64,000 nucleotides of DNA from Peribacillus simplex (GCF_001578185.1 NZ_CP011008.1:4864001-4928000), one strand, 5' to 3'; positions 44,922-54,327 are shown, counted from the first letter of the stretch. A program made the numbers and translations. Notes: generated by a model from the letters alone, not told the origin.

Positions 44922-45688
44922 CATTCGAAGCGCCATAGGTCGAGCGTGTCCACCACATGCGTCGGCTGCTCCTTATATTGCTTCAAGCGTTCTTTGGTCG
45001 TTACCCCAGTATGTACAAGCAATGTGTCGATCCCTGCATTAATGCCGGCGAGGATATCCGTATCATAGTTATCCCCAACCATGATTGTCTCTTCTTTAGG
45101 TACCCCTAATACTCTTAGAGCCTGTTCCACTATGACGGATTCAGGTTTTCCAATGAAAATCGGCTGTACCTGAGTCGAAACGGAAACAACGGATGTCAAA
45201 GCACCATTCCCCGGCAAAAGGCCTTGTTCAGTAGGAATGGCAATATCGCCATTTGTTGAAATGAAAACTGCGCCATTTCTAACTGCAAGGCAGGCTTTTG
45301 ACAACTTTTCATAATTGATGCCGCGGTCGATGCCCATTACCAAAAAGTCTGGATGCTCATCCACAAGCTTCATTCCTTTTTCCTTGAGAGCCTCGATAAT
45401 GCCTTCTTCACCCACTACATAGACCGATGCAGCTACCTTTTGTTCAGCTATGTAATTCGCTGTGGCCATGCTTGTCGTGAAAACCTGATCATCTTCCGTT
45501 GATATGCCGATGCTTCTCAATTTATCCGCTACCTGTGCCGGAGTCCGGGACGAGTTGTTGGTGACGAATAAATAAGGGATATCCCTTTTTTTTAGGTCAT
45601 TTATAAAACCTGCAGCTTCCGCAATTTGTTCAGTCCCGCGATACATGGTGCCATCTAAGTCAATTAAATACCCTTTATACGACTTCAT
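44921..45688 (-). CDS. yutF: HAD class IIA phosphatase YutF
   Basis: A 255-residue NagD/p-nitrophenylphosphatase-type HAD hydrolase. Motif I is GYLIDLDGTMYRG, motif II is FVTNNSSRTP and motif IV is MVGDNYDTDILAGINAG; GKPESVIVEQALR carries the motif III Lys. It is expected to dephosphorylate small sugar phosphates or nucleotides. ATG 45688 fits the family start (AGGAAGG upstream). It lies 23 bases after yutE and may be co-transcribed. Confidence 0.88.
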   Translation of the reverse strand: MKSYKGYLIDLDGTMYRGTEQIAEAAGFINDLKKRDIPYLFVTNNSSRTPAQVADKLRSIGISTEDDQVFTTSMATANYIAEQKVAASVYVVGEEGIIEALKEKGMKLVDEHPDFLVMGIDRGINYEKLSKACLAVRNGAVFISTNGDIAIPTEQGLLPGNGALTSVVSVSTQVQPIFIGKPESVIVEQALRVLGVPKEETIMVGDNYDTDILAGINAGIDTLLVHTGVTTKERLKQYKEQPTHVVDTLDLWRFE

Positions 45689-45711
45689 TTGAATTCGCCT
45701 TCCTAACAATA

Positions 45712-46149
45712 CTAGTTTTTAAAAGCAGATACAGGTCCCAATTCGTTTGTTAAATAGTTCCTCACCAAATTCGGGAATTGCTTAAATGCCGCGATATTTT
45801 CCGAGAATACCTTATGCAGTTCGTTGTGATCAACTTCAATGAAGTCTTGAACCAGCATTTTCCTTAGCGGCAAAACCTTTTTAAATTGTATCGCTTTTTC
45901 TTCTGAAATGACTTTTTCATCATGAAGGATATCGATAATATCTTCGTAACTTCCCGGATCACGCATAATAAAACCATCAATTACTGCATTTCCTACATCC
46001 AACACGGAATCGATGGAAGTCTGTATGAGCCTTTCAGCGATAAGTTCCTCAATGTCTCCATCCCAATTATCATGCCCTTCAAAAAGTCCAAGCTGCTTTT
46101 CAAGAAAACCTAATATTTGTTCAATCTTTTGGCGGTCTACAAAGTACAT
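45712..46149 (-). CDS. yutE: DUF86/HepT-like protein YutE
   Basis: A 145-residue, all-helical HEPN-fold protein of the DUF86 (HepT) family. HepT toxins carry an Rx4-6H RNase motif followed by an aromatic residue. The corresponding segment here, LPLRKMLVQDFIEVDH, has Gln where His is expected, so RNase activity is doubtful. No MntA-type nucleotidyltransferase antitoxin gene is next to it. It is therefore probably not an active toxin-antitoxin unit. Same order yutE-yutF as B. subtilis. Confidence 0.82.
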   Translation of the reverse strand: MYFVDRQKIEQILGFLEKQLGLFEGHDNWDGDIEELIAERLIQTSIDSVLDVGNAVIDGFIMRDPGSYEDIIDILHDEKVISEEKAIQFKKVLPLRKMLVQDFIEVDHNELHKVFSENIAAFKQFPNLVRNYLTNELGPVSAFKN

Positions 46150-46170
46150 TTTTTCCAGATCCTTTCTGAT

Positions 46171-46371
46171 CTAAGATGATATAGGAAGCATTACTATGGT
46201 TGATTGGCCAGCCAAGTTATAACCCTGTACCAAAACAACCTTATTCCTTGATAATACCATAGCTTCTCCCCTACTCTCAATTCCTTCAGCCACAACCTTT
46301 GAACCGATCCCTCTACTAAACATTGCAGAAACGTACATTGACTTCTTTACAGGGGTCGCATTTCCCGTCAT
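46171..46371 (-). pseudogene. Possible fragment of an EAL-type cyclic-di-GMP phosphodiesterase
   Basis: A 66-codon frame contains GSKVVAEGIES...VVLVQGYNLAGQ, which resembles the VVAEGIET...VQGY..A block near the end of EAL domains. The preceding EAL and DDFGTG catalytic motifs are missing, and there is no RBS. Neighbouring frames upstream (to about 46560) are disrupted. Best read as the tail of a decayed EAL gene; the match is short. Confidence 0.35.
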
Positions 46372-46596
46372 CCATTGAAATAAAAGTAACCAAAATTACG
46401 TCCCATTTGCATTCTTGACAATTTTCCTTTAATCGAGGAAAACTCTCTCGCGGCATGATTGCTGGACGATCCTTAATGCATCAAGACGCGTGACGAAGTT
46501 CCTCCACCTTTGGAAGCCCGAAAATGTCTGTTCCCCTATTGAAGTCACTTTGTTATGATGGAATTACAAATGTGAACATAAGAAGGGAATGATATT

Positions 46597-46863
46597 ATGG
46601 AAGATCGTTTTTATTTATACAATGACGTCGTTGATTCAAAAACCCGGTTCATAAGTTTCATGGGCGAAGAATCAAGATTCGATTTGGCCATTACGACAAC
46701 TGATCGTTTTTATGGGAAGAAACTTGTTTTAAATATGCAGAGTAACCGATTCGCGATCATTGGACCTGATGATTTAGAAGAGGAAGGCTATCTTGAGCAT
46801 GCCTTTCAGTTGTCAGAAGCGGAAGCGGAAGAATTAAGTCACTTTTTAATGGAAATCGTCTGA
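46597..46863 (+). CDS. DUF3055 family protein
   Basis: An 88-residue acidic protein with the family pattern FISFMGEESRFDLAI..TDRFYGKKLVLNMQSNRFAIIGPDDLEEEGYLEHAF. AAGAAGGGAATGAT precedes ATG. It is soluble, with no catalytic residue evident; function unknown in this Firmicutes family. The 225 bp upstream contain only the EAL-like remnant's edge. Confidence 0.85.
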   Translation: MEDRFYLYNDVVDSKTRFISFMGEESRFDLAITTTDRFYGKKLVLNMQSNRFAIIGPDDLEEEGYLEHAFQLSEAEAEELSHFLMEIV

Positions 46864-46929
46864 AAGCTGAAGTTTTTTTCTTAATCGGGAAAACCTACTG
46901 AATGTACGATTACATGAGGGGGGATTACC

Positions 46930-47223
46930 TTGGGCAAAGAAGAGGAAATATACCACGATTTCTCCAATGTCGAAAAACAGCGGGATTATTTAATTCCTGA
47001 AGAATTTCCCGAAGGACCTTTTGGATCATCCAGAGCAAAGGATGAACCAGTTCAAAATAAAAACACGCCATGGCAGGAAGGGCAACGATATCAAAGTGCC
47101 TTTAATTTTGAAAATAAATCGTTGCACGAAGACTTACCTCGAAAATATCCTGGTGCTCATCCGACACATGATGATCCAGAAAACCATGAGCAGCCTCCTT
47201 ATAAAGGATACGGAAGCTCTTAA
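46930..47223 (+). CDS. Conserved hypothetical cytosolic protein, hydrophilic, 97 residues
   Basis: TTG 46930 with AGGGGGG six bases upstream. Highly hydrophilic and proline-rich (FPEGPFGSSRAKDEP..., PRKYPGAHPTHDDPENHEQPPYKGYG), so probably largely disordered. No signal peptide or known domain. Similar short proteins occur in bacilli under the label cytosolic protein. It lies 66 bp after the DUF3055 gene and is followed by a terminator shared with yutD. Confidence 0.7.
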   Translation: MGKEEEIYHDFSNVEKQRDYLIPEEFPEGPFGSSRAKDEPVQNKNTPWQEGQRYQSAFNFENKSLHEDLPRKYPGAHPTHDDPENHEQPPYKGYGSS

Positions 47224-47228
47224 CATGG

Positions 47229-47256
47229 AAGGCCAGAGTAAATTCTGGCCTTTTTC
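47229..47256. terminator. Terminator between the hydrophilic protein gene and yutD
   Basis: GGCCAGA / TCTGGCC with a 6-nt loop, followed by TTTTT on the plus strand and overlapping the yutD stop. Confidence 0.85.
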
Positions 47257-47530
47257 ATTTCTTTATTTTCTTCATGACGAAATATGGACAGCCAAAATTG
47301 CAGTATTCATATAAATATTCAGTAAGTGTGCTTATTTTTGTATCGAAGGTCGCTTTCTGATTAGAATCATCAAAAAATCCACGCAGCCTCAATTGGCCGT
47401 AACCCCAATCCCCTACAATATAATCATACTTCGTTAAAATCTCACTGTATCTGGCTTTAAACGCTTCTTCGTTATAGCCTTCCCTTTCATCCTCGATTAT
47501 TTCATAGGTCATGTTATTGATGTTAATCAT
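47255..47530 (-). CDS. yutD: YutD family protein
   Basis: A 91-residue protein of the YutD family with the signature YDYIVGDWGYGQLRLRGFFDD and a Cys pair near the C-terminus (EYCNFGCPYFV). ATG 47530 was chosen because AGAGGTG lies six bases upstream. It is soluble with unknown function and sits close to lipA, as in B. subtilis. Confidence 0.85.
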   Translation of the reverse strand: MININNMTYEIIEDEREGYNEEAFKARYSEILTKYDYIVGDWGYGQLRLRGFFDDSNQKATFDTKISTLTEYLYEYCNFGCPYFVMKKIKK

Positions 47531-47642
47531 TGCTTTCACCTCTCAAAAATACATTCCTTCTTAAATTATAACTGATTCCCCATCAATTACTAAGCGAAAA
47601 ATAGAGAAATATGTTCATCCTAAAGTTACGGGGGTGTTATTG

Positions 47643-48302
47643 ATGAAAAAAACGATAATAACAATAGGTTTAAGTTCGATTATTGCACTGACCGGATGTT
47701 CTAATAAACATGATCAGGGGCTCGGTGCAAAAAATCATGCTGGTAACCCAACAAACGTAAATAATCCGACCCAATATTATGACGAGGATTATCGCAATCA
47801 TGACAATAAAAGTGATGATTTCGGTTTTACCCGCACCAATAGTACAACCATTGACGGCCGTAACATTTCTAACAAGGCTGCTTCCATTGACCGTGAACAA
47901 TTGTCTGATGTCATTTCTAAGCTCAGTGTACAGATTCCAAATGTCAATGATGCGGCTACCCTCGTAACGGATGAGGAAGTTCTTGTCGTATACGATACAA
48001 ATACCAAGGATCGGACCGAAACCGCTGACCAAGTTAAACGAACAGCTATGTCCGTCGTTCCTCGCTACTATCACGTCTACGTCAGTGATGATTTTCAAAA
48101 CCTTTCCCAAGATGTCGAGAATTTCGCTACATTGAAATCCGGCAGCAAAGGGATGGACTATACGATTGAACAAACCATCAAAAGAATGCTGAAATCGCCT
48201 CAAGGATACAAAATGAGTAACGCAGAAAATGAAAACGGAGAAATGGTTAACGATAAAAGGGATCATCACGATAACATCCATCAAAAAATGGATAACCGTT
48301 AA
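47643..48302 (+). CDS. yutC: YhcN/YlaJ-family sporulation lipoprotein, YutC type
   Basis: A 219-residue lipoprotein. The signal MKKTIITIGLSSIIALTGC gives a lipobox (LTGC) with Cys near residue 19. A hydrophilic linker follows, then the YhcN/YlaJ domain (about 85-180: LSVQIPNVNDAATLVTDEEVLVVYDT, VPRYYHVYVSDD). Family members are found in spores (inner spore membrane or coat). ATG 47643 was chosen because GGGGGTG lies six bases upstream. Convergent with lipA, sharing a terminator. Confidence 0.85.
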   Translation: MKKTIITIGLSSIIALTGCSNKHDQGLGAKNHAGNPTNVNNPTQYYDEDYRNHDNKSDDFGFTRTNSTTIDGRNISNKAASIDREQLSDVISKLSVQIPNVNDAATLVTDEEVLVVYDTNTKDRTETADQVKRTAMSVVPRYYHVYVSDDFQNLSQDVENFATLKSGSKGMDYTIEQTIKRMLKSPQGYKMSNAENENGEMVNDKRDHHDNIHQKMDNR

Positions 48303-48311
48303 TTAAAAATG

Positions 48312-48336
48312 AAAGGACCGAATTTTTCGGTCCTTT
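48312..48336. terminator. Terminator between yutC and lipA
   Basis: AAAGGACCG / CGGTCCTTT with a 7-nt loop between convergent genes. Confidence 0.88.
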
Positions 48337-48344
48337 ATTTCACT

Positions 48345-49259
48345 CTATTTCAATAATTCTTCACCTTTGGTTTGCTTATGTTTAGCTGCTGCATTAACCT
48401 GTTCGTCCGCATGGTAGGAAGAACGGACAAGCGGGCCGGATTCACAATGGCTGAATCCTTTTTCCAATGCACGTTCCTTCAATTCGGCAAACTCCTCAGG
48501 CGTGTAGTATTTCAGCACCTTCAAATGCTTTTTAGTCGGCTGCAAATACTGGCCGATCGTCATGATATCCACATTATTAGCCCTTAGGTCATCCATCGTT
48601 TCGAGGATTTCCTCCCGTGTTTCTCCAAGGCCGACCATTAAGCTGGACTTTGTCGGAATCTCCGGATACAGTTCCTTGGCTCTTCTTAAAAGCTCCAATG
48701 AACGTTCGTATTTAGCTTGAGCCCGTACACGGTCGGATAGACTTCTGACTGTCTCTATATTATGGTTCAGAATGTCTGGTTTAGCATCCATCAAAGTCTT
48801 AATATTTTCATGCACCCCGCCCATATCCGACGGTAATACTTCAATTGATGTAAATGGATTCTTGCGTCGGATGGCACGGACCGTTTCAGCGAAAACTTCA
48901 GCGCCTCCATCCTTTAAATCGTCACGGGCAACAGCTGTAATGACAACATGCTTTAAATTCATCAGAACAACGGAATCCGCAACACGCTCTGGTTCAGCCC
49001 AGTCCAATTCATTAGGACGTCCGGTTGTAACTGCACAAAAACGGCATGCCCTTGTACAGATTTCACCTAAGATCATGAATGTGGCCGTTCTTCTCACTGA
49101 CCAGCATTCGTGAATATTCGGACATTTCGCCTCTTCACAGACTGTATGAAGATTTTTTTCCCGCATCATATTTTTTAAACCGAGGTAGTTTTCATTAGTA
49201 TTAAGCTTTATTTTTAACCAATCTGGTTTACGAAGAATTTCTTTATTTGTAGAAGACAT
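48345..49259 (-). CDS. lipA: Lipoyl synthase
   Basis: A 304-residue radical-SAM enzyme. The auxiliary cluster motif is [12 protein letters not shown] (three Cys) near 45-56 and the radical SAM motif is CTRACRFC near 71-78, followed by [14 protein letters not shown]. It inserts two sulfur atoms into octanoyl chains on carrier domains such as PDH E2 and GcvH, and it consumes an Fe-S cluster, so it depends on the SUF and carrier genes in this window. ATG 49259 follows [24 protein letters not shown] matches the family N-terminus. Divergent from lytH. Confidence 0.95.
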   Translation of the reverse strand: MSSTNKEILRKPDWLKIKLNTNENYLGLKNMMREKNLHTVCEEAKCPNIHECWSVRRTATFMILGEICTRACRFCAVTTGRPNELDWAEPERVADSVVLMNLKHVVITAVARDDLKDGGAEVFAETVRAIRRKNPFTSIEVLPSDMGGVHENIKTLMDAKPDILNHNIETVRSLSDRVRAQAKYERSLELLRRAKELYPEIPTKSSLMVGLGETREEILETMDDLRANNVDIMTIGQYLQPTKKHLKVLKYYTPEEFAELKERALEKGFSHCESGPLVRSSYHADEQVNAAAKHKQTKGEELLK

Positions 49260-49441
49260 GAAAATGTCACTCCATTCTATAGAAATTAACACACCCTACT
49301 TTAACAATAAAAAAGCATTTATACAAGTTATAGTTGGTTTCCCATTATTTATTTTTCATGTTTAAAGCCAAATCAGCAAAACTATAAAAGATGGACTGAT
49401 GTCTTTATAAATTGAAGATTCTCATGAAAGGAGTTGCCCCG

Positions 49442-50431
49442 TTGAAAAAATTATTTTTTCTTATCATAACTTGTTTGTTTATTTTGGATGCATCAAGCCA
49501 AATGGTTAATGCCGCTGATACCCCTGAAGCTTATGCAGGAAGAATGGCGCTTTATAGAAACATGGAAGCTACCCTGCAAATCCCATGGTATTACCTTGCT
49601 GGCGCTGATCAATATGAGCACAGCCTAAGGGCTGCCAGACGGGATTTAGAGCCGGCAAAGGGTTTAATTGGCATCAATATCGAGCCTTCAAAGTGGGGTG
49701 GGGCTCTCAATCCTCACTTAAACGACGTGAACCCGCTAACGATCACCTTTTTTGATGGGTTAGGCCAGGATGGGAATGGCGATGGCAAAGCTGATGTTAC
49801 TAATGACACCGATCGATTATACGCTTTTTCGAAGCATCTCCATACTTATGGTTCAGATGAAGATAATATCCGGATCGGCTTGTGGGAATATTATAAACGA
49901 GATAAAGCCGTCAGCATCATTATCGGCAATGCGAAGATTTATAAGAAATATGGCCGGCTGGATTTACAGGAAAAAGCCTTTCCAGTTCCAGTACGGACCC
50001 ATTATACGTATTTAAATACATGGGGAAGCGCTCGTGGATGGGGCGGAAGGAGAATCCATGAGGGTACAGATATATTTGCGGATTATAGCCTTCCTGTTCG
50101 GTCAACGAGCTATGGAATCATTGAAATGAAAGGCTGGAATAAATTCGGGGGTTGGCGGATTGGGATACGGGATTTAAATAATACGTATCATTACTTTGCC
50201 CATTTAAGCGGATTTGCCGAAGGATTGAAAGTCGGACAAATCGTCGAGCCCGGACAAATCATCGGAGGTGTAGGCAGTACAGGTTACGGCCCTCCTGGAA
50301 CTGCGGGTAAGTTCCCTCCGCATCTTCATTATGGGATGTACAAAGACAACGGAATCACAGAATGGAGCTTTGACCCTTACCCCTATTTAAAAATGTGGGA
50401 AAGGAAGGATTTAGCTAAAAAACAAAAGTGA
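49442..50431 (+). CDS. lytH: Spore-cortex M23-family L-alanyl-D-glutamate endopeptidase LytH
   Basis: A 329-residue secreted M23 (LytM/peptidase) enzyme. The signal peptide covers about 1-25 (KKLFFLIITCLFILDASSQMVNAA). A helical N-terminal domain follows, then the zinc site: HEGTDIFADYSLPV (first His, Asp), YHYFAHLSG and PHLHYGMY (His-x-His), all present. B. subtilis LytH (YunA) makes single L-alanine side chains in spore cortex. TTG 49442 has AAAGGAG eight bases upstream. Followed by yunB, also a sporulation gene. Confidence 0.88.
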   Translation: MKKLFFLIITCLFILDASSQMVNAADTPEAYAGRMALYRNMEATLQIPWYYLAGADQYEHSLRAARRDLEPAKGLIGINIEPSKWGGALNPHLNDVNPLTITFFDGLGQDGNGDGKADVTNDTDRLYAFSKHLHTYGSDEDNIRIGLWEYYKRDKAVSIIIGNAKIYKKYGRLDLQEKAFPVPVRTHYTYLNTWGSARGWGGRRIHEGTDIFADYSLPVRSTSYGIIEMKGWNKFGGWRIGIRDLNNTYHYFAHLSGFAEGLKVGQIVEPGQIIGGVGSTGYGPPGTAGKFPPHLHYGMYKDNGITEWSFDPYPYLKMWERKDLAKKQK

Positions 50432-50518
50432 GCGGCGACGAATTTCTCGCTGCTTTTTTTTGATTCGAACATAAACCCCCGAACTTGATGCATAGGTATT
50501 AGTAAAGGGGGCTAAAGC

Positions 50519-51268
50519 GTGTTCCGAAAAAGATTTCGAACAAAGAAATTCCGAAAAAAGGGGCCTCTTCCCACCCGAAAAGTATTCCTTTACTCATTTA
50601 TCCTTTTTATCATATCAAGCATCATGACTCTTTGGTATGTTGATAAATCAATTGAACCGGTGATCATGAGTGTAGCCGAATATGAAATCAAACGGATTGC
50701 AACGGAAACGATTCATGAATCTGTAGATGAGAATATATCCAAGATTGATATGAACAAAATCATCACCAACAACGAGGGTGGTAAGGACTCCAGTTCTTCC
50801 TATAGCTTCAATCCGGTCATATACAGTGAATTGCGCGCTAACATTACAAAGGATATTCAAAACAAGCTTGGCATCGAACAGGGAAATCCTTTTAAAAAGG
50901 GTTCCTCCAAAATAAATGATGAACAATATAAAAGTGTAGTCTATTATATACCATTGGGTGTCGTAACCGGGAATAATCTCCTTTCCAACTATGGACCTGA
51001 AATCCCAGTGAAAATGTCAGTCATCGGTAATGTTGAATCGGATTTGAAGACAAAATTGACAAACGCAGGCATCAATAATGTGTATTATGAATTGATTGTG
51101 GATTTTGATGTAAATATTCAAATCGTCATCCCCTCCTTCACTAAAGAGACCAAGGTCAGTCAGGAAGTGACAGTCGGCAGCTTGCTAATTGAGGGTGATG
51201 TACCAAGTTATTATAGTAACGGAAACGGTTCGGTGGCACCTGCCATCATGAAGGAAAACAAGGAATAG
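50519..51268 (+). CDS. yunB: Sporulation protein YunB
   Basis: A 249-residue protein. A basic N-terminus and one membrane helix (about 21-43, RKVFLYSFILFIISSIMTLWYV) lead to a large extracytoplasmic domain (about 50-235) of the YunB family, including VDENISKIDMNKIITNN and YYIPLGVVTGNNLLSNYGPEIPVKM. In B. subtilis it is expressed in the mother cell during sporulation and is needed for efficient spore formation. GTG start with GGGG and a good distance. It is 88 bp after lytH. Confidence 0.87.
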   Translation: MFRKRFRTKKFRKKGPLPTRKVFLYSFILFIISSIMTLWYVDKSIEPVIMSVAEYEIKRIATETIHESVDENISKIDMNKIITNNEGGKDSSSSYSFNPVIYSELRANITKDIQNKLGIEQGNPFKKGSSKINDEQYKSVVYYIPLGVVTGNNLLSNYGPEIPVKMSVIGNVESDLKTKLTNAGINNVYYELIVDFDVNIQIVIPSFTKETKVSQEVTVGSLLIEGDVPSYYSNGNGSVAPAIMKENKE

Positions 51269-51270
51269 AA

Positions 51271-51302
51271 AAACCAGCTTATCCTTGAGTTTAGGCTGGT
51301 TC
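51271..51302. terminator. Hairpin between yunB and the HD-GYP gene
   Basis: AACCAGC / GCTGGTT with a 16-nt loop lies directly after the yunB stop and overlaps the last codons of the convergent HD-GYP gene. The T-run is weak on the plus strand. Confidence 0.55.
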
Positions 51303-52388
51303 TTGTATATTGAGACATTTCATGATCAGCAACTGCAGGTTTTTATTCAAATCCACTTCATAGGACTCTTTTACCTGTTCCCCATTTTCTTCAAGTATCC
51401 TTATCATGGGTCGGTCCCCTATCCCCTCATTCTGAGCGGATACGACACCTTTTCTCCCATCATTCAATTCTACGGATAGACCATTTGGATAGATGGCAAC
51501 TGCCCGGCGGAATGCCTCGATGATCGTATTGTCGAATTTTTTCCCGATTCCCGCATAAAGGATTTCCAACCCCTGATGAGGCAGCATGGCCTTACGGTAA
51601 ACCCGGCTGGAAGTCACGGCATCAAACACATCGGCAACGGCAATAATCTTGCCGAAATAATGGATTTCATCCCCTTTTATTCCACGTGGATATCCAGATC
51701 CATCAAGCCTTTCATGATGCTGATAGGCACAATTTGCAACTAAATGTGAAACGGTATGAACATTTTTGATTAGATGAAATCCATAATCGGCATGTTTTTG
51801 GATTTGTTCAAATTCCTTTTCCGTTAACTTACCGGGTTTATGGAGGATTCCCAAAGGTATGAACATTTTGCCGACATCATGTAAAATCGCTCCCAGCCCA
51901 AGAATTTCGAGATTCTTATTATTAATATTCAACTCCATCCCGATTGCCAGGGTATATAGGGTCACATTGAAGGAATGAGTAAAGATATAGTCATCGTATG
52001 TATAAACATCCGCCAATATAGTCAATAACTCATTATTCCTATTGAGCTCGTCCATGATGTTTCGGACGATTTGAGTGAACTTGACGTTAGGTTGCTCCAT
52101 CGTGAAAGATCCATCAAGGTTCATTTCGTTTTTCATGTCCAGGAAAGTGGTTTCAATCCTATTAATGGCTTCTCTCCTTAGGTTCCCGAATACTGGTGGC
52201 ATTGGAATAATGTCATCCGTCCTAGAATCTTGAATGTAAACTAAAGGAATATTAAGGGATATCAGTCGAGCGATCATTTTCTGCGTTAATGTAAGACCCT
52301 CACACAAGAGGATATGGCCCTGCTCATTATAAATGTCTTTTCCGAGCCTGGCTCCAGGGCTCAGGGACTTTGTAATAGCTAGCCTCAT
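51291..52388 (-). CDS. HD-GYP domain signalling phosphodiesterase
   Basis: A 365-residue soluble protein. The N-terminal region (about 1-95) is of unknown fold. An HD-GYP domain (about 125-290) shows LHDVGKMFIPLGILHKPGKL, the second metal motif YQHHERLDGSGYPRG and VADVFDAVTSSRVYR. The DGSGYP triplet is intact, so cyclic-di-GMP or a related dinucleotide is a likely substrate. A C-terminal 70-residue tail (PNGLSVELNDGRKGVV...) resembles tails of similar Bacillus proteins. Preceded by a long spacer with no partner gene. Confidence 0.87.
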   Translation of the reverse strand: MRLAITKSLSPGARLGKDIYNEQGHILLCEGLTLTQKMIARLISLNIPLVYIQDSRTDDIIPMPPVFGNLRREAINRIETTFLDMKNEMNLDGSFTMEQPNVKFTQIVRNIMDELNRNNELLTILADVYTYDDYIFTHSFNVTLYTLAIGMELNINNKNLEILGLGAILHDVGKMFIPLGILHKPGKLTEKEFEQIQKHADYGFHLIKNVHTVSHLVANCAYQHHERLDGSGYPRGIKGDEIHYFGKIIAVADVFDAVTSSRVYRKAMLPHQGLEILYAGIGKKFDNTIIEAFRRAVAIYPNGLSVELNDGRKGVVSAQNEGIGDRPMIRILEENGEQVKESYEVDLNKNLQLLIMKCLNIQEPA

Positions 52389-52562
52389 ACTTGTACTCCA
52401 TTTCCCAATTCAATTTTTGTAAATCAAACCGTTCCTTTATAAGGGTTATCGGAAAATATCCTTATAAATGAATCCGTTTAAAAATATTTATTGAAAAATA
52501 TTAACTATTTTCTTGGTGAATTAAAACAAGGCCCCCTTCTGGATAAAAGAAAGCCCACCACT

Positions 52563-52865
52563 TCAAATCATTTTGATTAATGCCTCTTTACCAATCATTC
52601 CTGGATAAATGCCTTTTTCCACAGCTTCCCAGGTAACTGATTCAAGCGGCGCTTCCAAAAGCTCATCAATCGATTTAACTCCTGTAGCCCTGCCTGCAAG
52701 GATTTTACGATCTCTCAATTTATCATTCAGCAGCGCTACATCCAACGCACCGCACATTATATATCCTTTATCGGAAGCGACGGCAAGTAAATTCGTTTTG
52801 GGAAGTCGGACAGAAATGGCTAGGAATGTATGATTATCAAGTATTATTGGTATCATGCTAATCAT
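52563..52865 (-). CDS. yunC: DUF1805 protein YunC
   Basis: A 100-residue protein of the DUF1805 family with the signature GYIMCGALDVALLNDKL...AGRATGVKSIDELLEAPLESVT and the end PGMIGKEALIKM. ATG 52865 matches B. subtilis YunC in length and follows AAGGGG by eight bases. Soluble, function unknown. Positioned before yunD as in B. subtilis. Confidence 0.85.
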   Translation of the reverse strand: MISMIPIILDNHTFLAISVRLPKTNLLAVASDKGYIMCGALDVALLNDKLRDRKILAGRATGVKSIDELLEAPLESVTWEAVEKGIYPGMIGKEALIKMI

Positions 52866-52925
52866 TGGGTTCGCCCCTTTCTTCCTCATACTTTATGAAT
52901 GAAAAGGCGAAACCGTGATTTAGCG

Positions 52926-54314
52926 TTAGGCATCTGTATATATTTTTTTCAACTTCCATAAAAGGATATCCCGTAAGAATTCCGGTAATAGATATTTCTT
53001 GCGATTTGTGCGCTGAATACTTGGAAAAAAGTGCCCAAACGTGAACATATCAGGTATTGCCAGTTTATAGGACTTATCAGTCTCCAGTTTCTCCCCTTTT
53101 ATCAATATCCCTTTTACGATTCCATTCTCCATTTCGTTAAATTCAATTTGATCATAATTCATGACGCCCATGATTTTTCCCCGGAAACCGAAACCTTTCA
53201 CTTGAATGTGTGGCCACTCCTCATTTCTCGATTGCATTAAGATTTCTTTTAATTCATTCCCATTAACTTCAACGATGCAAGGATTGATGGGGTGTGGACA
53301 GATTCTGTGAATATCCCCTTTTGTGACAGGTCCCTTTGGCAATCCATCGAGCAGAAGACCCGCATTCAAAAAGGTGCAATCCGCCTGACTCCACTCCCTT
53401 AAGGCCTCACCAAGGATTTTCGTCAAAGCACTTACTTTGAACCAATCATTTTCCAGCGCTTCCGGTAAGTCCACTACGACCTGTTTTAGCGTTTCCCCAC
53501 CGGCCTGATACATTGCTTCAATCCATGATCGTTCATTCTCTAATTCCGAAAAGTCATTCGTATCATAGAGAATGGCACTCTTCTTGCTAATTCTCTTTTC
53601 CTGATTGACGGTCATTTCCACCTGCCCAACAAAAAAACCATATTTCCCTGCACCGCATAGGAGTGTATCATTGATCAATTTCCCTTGGTGAAGGATGTGG
53701 TGGGTATGCGCGCCAAGTATGACGTCAATCTCCGGAAAGTCCGCTGCCATCCGCTCATCATCATGGATGCCCAGGTGAGAAAGGATGATGATTACATCTG
53801 CCTCTGTTCTAACCCTTTCTAGTTGTTCCTTTAACTCAACGAATGGTTCTGTTAATTCCCAGCCCATCGCAGAATAAAACTTTTGAAAAAAAGCTGTCAG
53901 ACCTATCAAGGCAATTTTGGTGCCTTTTACCGTTGTATGTATCCAATATGGCAGCGCCCATTCCGGCCTTTCATTATCCCCATAATAAATATTGGCTGCC
54001 AAGACCTTGAACCTTGCATGATCATATAAGGAGTCTAACGCATCATGAGGTAAAGTGATCCCTTCATTATTGCCGATGGTTACATATTGGTAGCCCGCTT
54101 CATTCAGAAGCTCAATATTTCCTTTACCCAACGTACCTTCTGTATATGGATGCCAGCGATCCACATGGTCTCCTATATCAAGTATGATTGCCTCTTCTCC
54201 CGTTTCTTGATGAAGTTGTCTTCTTTCTTTAAGAAACTTATCAATACGAGGCCAATTTTCAAAATGACTATGGAGATCATTGGTGTGATATAAATGAATG
54301 ATTTCTGACATCAT
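52926..54314 (-). CDS. yunD: 5'-nucleotidase/UshA-like metallophosphoesterase YunD
   Basis: A 462-residue protein, the same length as B. subtilis YunD. The N-terminal calcineurin-like domain has HLYHTNDLHSHF (first metal motif), DIGDHVDRWHP, GNNEGITLPH, LSHLGIHDDE and LGAHTHHILHQG. The C-terminal 5'-nucleotidase domain covers about 290-460. No signal peptide is seen, so it should be cytoplasmic, unlike exported UshA. ATG 54314 has GAGGAGG upstream. It ends 60 bp before yunC. Confidence 0.88.
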   Translation of the reverse strand: MMSEIIHLYHTNDLHSHFENWPRIDKFLKERRQLHQETGEEAIILDIGDHVDRWHPYTEGTLGKGNIELLNEAGYQYVTIGNNEGITLPHDALDSLYDHARFKVLAANIYYGDNERPEWALPYWIHTTVKGTKIALIGLTAFFQKFYSAMGWELTEPFVELKEQLERVRTEADVIIILSHLGIHDDERMAADFPEIDVILGAHTHHILHQGKLINDTLLCGAGKYGFFVGQVEMTVNQEKRISKKSAILYDTNDFSELENERSWIEAMYQAGGETLKQVVVDLPEALENDWFKVSALTKILGEALREWSQADCTFLNAGLLLDGLPKGPVTKGDIHRICPHPINPCIVEVNGNELKEILMQSRNEEWPHIQVKGFGFRGKIMGVMNYDQIEFNEMENGIVKGILIKGEKLETDKSYKLAIPDMFTFGHFFPSIQRTNRKKYLLPEFLRDILLWKLKKIYTDA

Positions 54315-54327
54315 TTTTCCTCCTCGT

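Noticed and set aside
47670-48284. 204-residue minus-strand frame opposite yutC
   Set aside because: It is antisense to a clear lipoprotein gene with a lipobox and RBS. The antisense frame has no RBS and no family pattern.
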